This document shows positions 60,054 through 64,000 of a stretch of DNA of 64,000 bases, piece by piece. This stretch comes from Plantago ovata (taxonomy: Eukaryota; Streptophyta; Magnoliopsida; Lamiales; Plantaginaceae): assembly GCA_028274465.1 (NCBI GenBank), contig CM051457.1:97153982-97217981 (forward strand), given 5' to 3'. Every line of letters begins with the position of its first letter. The first letter of the stretch is position 1. Below the pieces are notes generated by a model. That model saw nothing but the letters and a program-made list of their open reading frames with translations. It had not been told where the DNA came from and did no database searches. Position numbers and translations under genes: made by a program.

Positions 60054-60235
60054 GACCGCTATGCATGCGAGGGTAGGCGGCGCCCTCTTATATGTCGGAC
60101 CGCATATTTATGTATGGGTAGGCGGCACCCGTTATGTGCTTGACCGCGTTTAGAACTAGAATGGATAGGCGGCATCCATTACGTGTAGACCGCTCATGCA
60201 TGATGGGTAGGCGGCGCCCTTATTTGTTTGTAGAT
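60054..60235 (+). repeat. Four-unit hairpin array in the Copia-B leader
   Basis: Units start GACCGC at 60054, 60098, 60142 and 60188 (spacing 44, 44, 46). Each contains the loop AGGCGGC between complementary arms: 60069-60074/60082-60087, 60116-60119/60127-60130, 60161-60166/60174-60179, 60205-60208/60216-60219. Arm sequences differ but pair in each unit; the loop is constant. Confidence 0.85.
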
Positions 60236-60780
60236 GACTGATAACCCTCAAGCGACAAGCCCCAACCAATATAAGTACAGAAATATATATATATATGTGT
60301 ATTTCTGAGATGCTTTCCATAGGGTGCTAAAATTCTGAACTTTCATTGCGTTTTCTTGTATTGGCGACCTCGTCTTACACACTCGCAGTGATCGTCAGAT
60401 TAGAGTAAGCCTATGGTTATGACTTACTGCATATTGTATCTAGCGACCTCGATAGGTACAGTATGTAGGGAATCGGGTTAAATTAGATTTAACAACCAAG
60501 AGTTGCGTGACGCAATTGGATAGTCCTACCGGTCATATTATGCTATGCGACCAGCCCCCGTTGGAGTATAGCATAGTATGGATTTGGATCTTGGCCACTA
60601 CGGTAACTTGTTGGACATTACCCGTATGTTTGTTGTGGGGGCAAGCATATGTGAAAATAGTGGGAGCTAAACAGCTAAAGGACCTTGTTGTTTAGTTATG
60701 ATTGACTGTGTATTTAGAAATAATATTTCAGTAGTTGATTTATTATTTTCGTTCTATATTATTTCTCCTTAGGATATTAG

Positions 60781-61479
60781 GTTCTCGAAGGTTAGTCCAT
60801 TGTAGAAGTGTTGGACTAGGCCGGAAAGTTAAAAACCATGGTGAGGGCACTTGTTCGTGAGATCTTGGAATCTCTCAAACGCGGTGTAGATGGTCTCATC
60901 ATAGTCCTGTTTGAATCCAGTGATTTGCGCCTTTAGCGCGGTAGTCAAGGTGTGAGGGAAGTATTTCTCCATGAAAGCTGAAAAAACCTTCTCCCAAGTG
61001 TCCAGCAAGCCTGCTGGTAGAGAACTCAACCATGACTTGGCTCTGTCGCCAAGTCCCATAGCAAAAACCTTCATCCTCAACTCATCCGTTGTTATTTCAG
61101 CTCCGGGTCGTGGGAGTTGGTTGACGAAATCATCGATATCGTGCAAGTACCCCATCACATCTTCCCTTGATAAGCCATAGAACCTCGAAAGTTGTTGGAA
61201 TTCGTGGTTCTTGATTTCCAGGTCTCGAGTTGCAGACGAAAGAACAATCGTCGGTCCCCTCATACGATCCTTGGTGGGTTGAACCCATGCTTTCAGTGGT
61301 CTAGCTTCTGCCATTCCGTCGATTTCCTTGAAAAGAATGTGTAGAGATTCAGAGAAATCGGTATCCTCTATATCCTCTAGTGCGCGCCTTTCGAGTAGTC
61401 GCCTTCTTTGGTGGTAGACTCTGTCGATCTCAGCAATTGAATCAGCAAGCGGTGTTCCTGCAGAACGTGTATGCGGCAT
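60781..61479 (-). pseudogene. Gypsy-A gag, truncated
   Basis: Starts MPHTRSAGTPLADSIAEIDR at 61479 and reads through KAWVQPTKDRMRGP, FYGLSREDVMGYLHDIDDFV and ERFQDLTNKCPHHGF, where a TAA replaces the Glu codon (about 60832). Homologous sequence continues to about 60781 and then stops at the junction with the Copia-B leader. It shows the uninterrupted form of the region split by copia at 44583. Confidence 0.85.
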
Positions 61480-61600
61480 ACACTATCTGTAACAGACTAG
61501 GAAAGCAGTATCAGAGATTAAAAAGGAAAACTAAAACTAGTAGAATTAGGAATCTAAAGCTGAAAATATAAACAAATTAAACAGAAAAAAGGAGTATAGT

Positions 61601-61618
61601 CCCCGGCAGCGGCGCCAA
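61601..61618 (-). other. Gypsy-A primer-binding site (minus strand)
   Basis: Minus-strand TTGGCGCCGCTGCCGGGG, one change from the copy at 44209. Confidence 0.75.
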
Positions 61619-61620
61619 TT

Positions 61621-62907
61621 TGATGAACGCGGATTTGTCGGTTCCGGTTCAGTCAAATAAATTTGTTATTTAGCCAAAGGCAATCCACAACTACAACGAA
61701 AACCGTAGTGTAGCAGTAGAATGACTCGAGTGTCGTTCTCTCAGGACTATAACTAGCTTTATCTATTTAACTAGAGAATATAAAACAGCAGACAGATAGC
61801 AAAGGGGGTTTCTAGCAGATAATGGAGATTGATGATAGTATGATCCTTCAAAGCATAACGGGTTGATAATCATGCATAAATTCCTCGGTCTTGCATGGAG
61901 ATCTTTGATCAATCTAATGTCCTGTTGCAATTATTAAGCACTACGAAGATAACGATTCTGACAAGTCAATCACTATTGTCCTAATGTGTTCCGTAATTAT
62001 TCAACACTACGAAGATAAACTCGCGTACAGGTCGACGAGGGTCCAATTGTGCATAATAATTAATACAACATACGAGAATTTAGGCTGAGCCTGATCAACA
62101 AAATAAAGCAATAACACGGAGTATAATGCGCGATATAGCCATTAGCATGATTATCTTCCCTTCGCTAAGAATTCACATACTACCACCAACGATAAGTTTA
62201 GCTACTCATAATAGGCATGCAATCAACAGAAATCATAGAAGAAAACATGTTGAAAGATAAATAAGAATAAGTAGAATAAACTGTAAGATACAATGTTACC
62301 GAAGGTTGTCAATCTCCGAAGAATTGCGATCCTACAAGCTCCAATCCGCTATGAAAAAGTGTCCCCTAAGCTACGAACCCCCAGAACAGGCTCTGGGAAG
62401 TTCCTATCTAAAACTACAGAGAAAGGTGAGAAAGTAGGTCTGGAAAAGTATGATTTTCGGAGAAAACTGAGCAACTATATAGGCCTCGAAATATTGTGGG
62501 GCGGTTCGCCCCACACACCGGGCGGTTCGCCCGGTGTGGGGCGGTTCGCCCCAGAGAATTTCTCGCGGAATTCCGCGTTTTCGACGCGTTTTTGGATTTC
62601 TTCCCCTTTTCGGACTCGGTTTCTGACTTCTAGTGGCCTTCTAACCTCCAGATTCGACCCTTAGATTCCAAATCCTATCCGGAAATCTTCAGACACTCAA
62701 ATAGGCTTCTGGAACACCAATTCCTTGTCAACTTCAATATAATTGCCCGGAAATCCTCCATTTTCAACCAAAACCTGTAAAATAAAATCTAAAGGGAAAC
62801 GTGACACTATTCTAATAAAATGCACTAAAATATAGCTAAATTAACATAGAGGATAGCTAAAATAGGTGAAAAAGACTCAAATGAAAGTGTAAAATACACA
62901 TTCATCA
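61621..62907 (-). mobile_element. Gypsy-A 5' LTR (minus strand)
   Basis: TGATGAACGCGG (61621) to ACACATTCATCA (62907), 1,287 bp, followed on the element strand by the primer site and gag. The palindrome cluster lies at 62498-62555. Its right flank CTGTA (62908-62912) belongs to the copia pol gene it is inserted in. Confidence 0.9.
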
Positions 62908-64000
62908 CTGTACCATATAGACCTCTTCCTCAAGGTTGCCATTGAGGAAGGCAGTCTTTACATCCATCTGCCAGATCTCATAATCATAGTAGGCATCTAT
63001 CGCAAGTAGAATTCGAATGGACTTCAATTTTGCTACAGGTGAAAAGGTTTCATCGTAATCGATGCCATACCTTTGCGTGTAGCCTTTCGCCCCACAAGTC
63101 TAGCCTTGTGCGTTTGTACCTTGCCATCGGCATCTGTCTTTCGTTTAAAGACCCATTTGCACCCAATAGGTCTAACCCCTTGGGGCAAGTCTACCAAGTT
63201 CCAAACTTGGTTCTGGTACATGGAGTCCATTTCCAATTCCATGGCCTCTTGCCATTTGTCTGAGTCAATATCAATTATTGTCTCTTTGTAGGTCTCGGGA
63301 TCTTCCCGATCTGATAAGCCGACATCAAGTTCACTGATGTCTTCTATCATAAGGCTTTGCTTCTGAGGTCCTTTTAGGATCCTCTTCGACCTACGGAGCT
63401 CGACTGGTTCTGGTGCTTTTCTTTTCTGGCTTCGTGTAACACGAACATTATCAGCGGGTACTGATGCAGCTGGTCGCGCCCCGCGACCCTGTTCCCTTGC
63501 GGGAGACTGCTCTTGTGCAACTTGTTGCACAGGTCGGTTGACAACGGGTTCTATTGGTGTGGTTTCAACTGTTGATCTAATCACAGGACTCCCACTGACT
63601 ATGACATGCCTAGCAAGTGTCATATCATCACCCTTGTCTGCTTCGAAAGCTCCCACTGAACTTGAGGGCTTCTTTCCTTTCCATAACTCATAAGGAGTTT
63701 TCTCCACTGATTTAGATGGTACACGGTTCAGAATGTAGATTGCAGTTTGTAGTGCATATCCCCACAGATATTTTGGAAGAGTCGAGAATCCAATCATTGA
63801 TCTCACCATGTCTAACAGGGTTCGATTCCTTCTCTCAGACACACCATTTAACTGTGGTGTTCCAGGAGGAGTCCATTGCGATTGAATTCCATTTTCCTTC
63901 AAGTAGTCGATAAATTCTTCACTAAGGTATTCACCTCCTCGATCTGATCGAAGAGTGACTATCCTTAGGTTCAATTCATTCTTGACCTCATTCCTAAACT
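62908..64000 (-). pseudogene. Copia-B pol fragment (integrase and reverse transcriptase), runs off the edge
   Basis: The minus frame 63974-63033 begins in integrase ([39 protein letters not shown]) and continues to the linker and the start of reverse transcriptase ([20 protein letters not shown]). Relative to 45640-46984 it lacks about 96 codons between KGKKPS and [10 protein letters not shown], in frame, so the integrase C-terminal part is missing. A frameshift follows KARLV (near 63090). The sequence then continues [20 protein letters not shown] in another frame to the Gypsy-A insertion at 62907. Its Glu at the EEF position is a stop in the other copy. Confidence 0.85.

Larger units (their letters stand above)
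59321..60780 (+). other. Copia-B leader (untranslated) with GC-rich tract and hairpin array
   Basis: No gag ORF is reached. The leader has an AT-rich start, a tract of extreme GC content at 59489-59656 built from GGCGCCTGCG/CGCAGGCGCC units, a T/A-rich part shared with 44930-45310, and the GACCGC hairpin array 60054-60235. It breaks near 60780 into the Gypsy-A gag sequence in opposite orientation. Confidence 0.75.

Noticed and set aside
60054..60235. Reading the regular hairpin units as a CRISPR array
   Set aside because: Only four units, no unique spacers of constant length, no cas genes, and a plant retrotransposon leader as context.

Overview
This window is plant nuclear DNA, probably from a eudicot. 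The evidence is GT-AG introns, a 15-exon gene for a bacterial-type organellar aspartyl-tRNA synthetase, and dense nested plant LTR retrotransposons, En/Spm (CACTA) transposons and Stowaway-type MITEs. An asterid such as Lamiales would fit, but that is a guess. I see no bacterial operons, rRNA or tRNA genes, or CRISPR arrays.

Left arm (1-26.5 kb). A minus-strand Ty1-copia element (family Copia-A) has lost gag and most of pol. Its 5' LTR (4052-5733) is fused to the end of RNase H, followed by a decayed, apparently intron-containing accessory ORF that runs off the left edge. It sits in the end of a CACTA element (CACTA-1, to 9363), which itself lies in the tail of an Athila-like LTR. Next come a degenerate copia LTR (about 9.99-11.55 kb), a gypsy gag relic (12.64-13.06 kb), and an Athila-like element on the minus strand (LTR 13928-15101, env-like ORF near 21 kb). 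That element is split by a complete CACTA element (CACTA-2, 16445-20500, TSD AAT). Simple repeats, CATG-rich repeats and an array of GC-rich hairpins fill 22-26 kb.

Centre (26.5-32.6 kb). The only host gene I can support is the aspartate--tRNA ligase on the minus strand. It has 15 exons, 654 codons and no disruption. A MITE lies in intron 9. About 0.5 kb upstream of its start codon, a solo Copia-A LTR with a perfect TSD (CCCAC) is nested in another MITE.

Right arm (34.9-64 kb). A duplicated 450-bp segment carries Helitron-like 3' ends. It is followed by the 3' end of another Copia-A element and by a gag relic with 5' LTR from a third copia family. From 41 kb there is a nested stack. A Tat-like gypsy gag-protease relic (Gypsy-B) is split by a 13.6-kb Athila-like element (Gypsy-A, 42972-56566, TSD GTGGC) that has gag-protease but no reverse transcriptase. 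That element is split by an internally deleted copia element (Copia-B, 44583-49904, TSD CGGCG). Another Copia-B 5' end (LTR 57217-59307 plus leader) follows. It abuts a truncated minus-strand Gypsy-A element (60781-62907), itself inserted in a Copia-B pol gene that runs off the right edge.

The least explained signals are tandem hairpin arrays. One in the Copia-B leader (60054-60235) has an invariant loop and covarying stems. A second lies at 25.7-25.86 kb. Palindrome clusters sit just upstream of the TATA box in Gypsy-A LTRs and recur inside the element. All element boundaries and exon joins were read by eye from the sequence; no database search was run.
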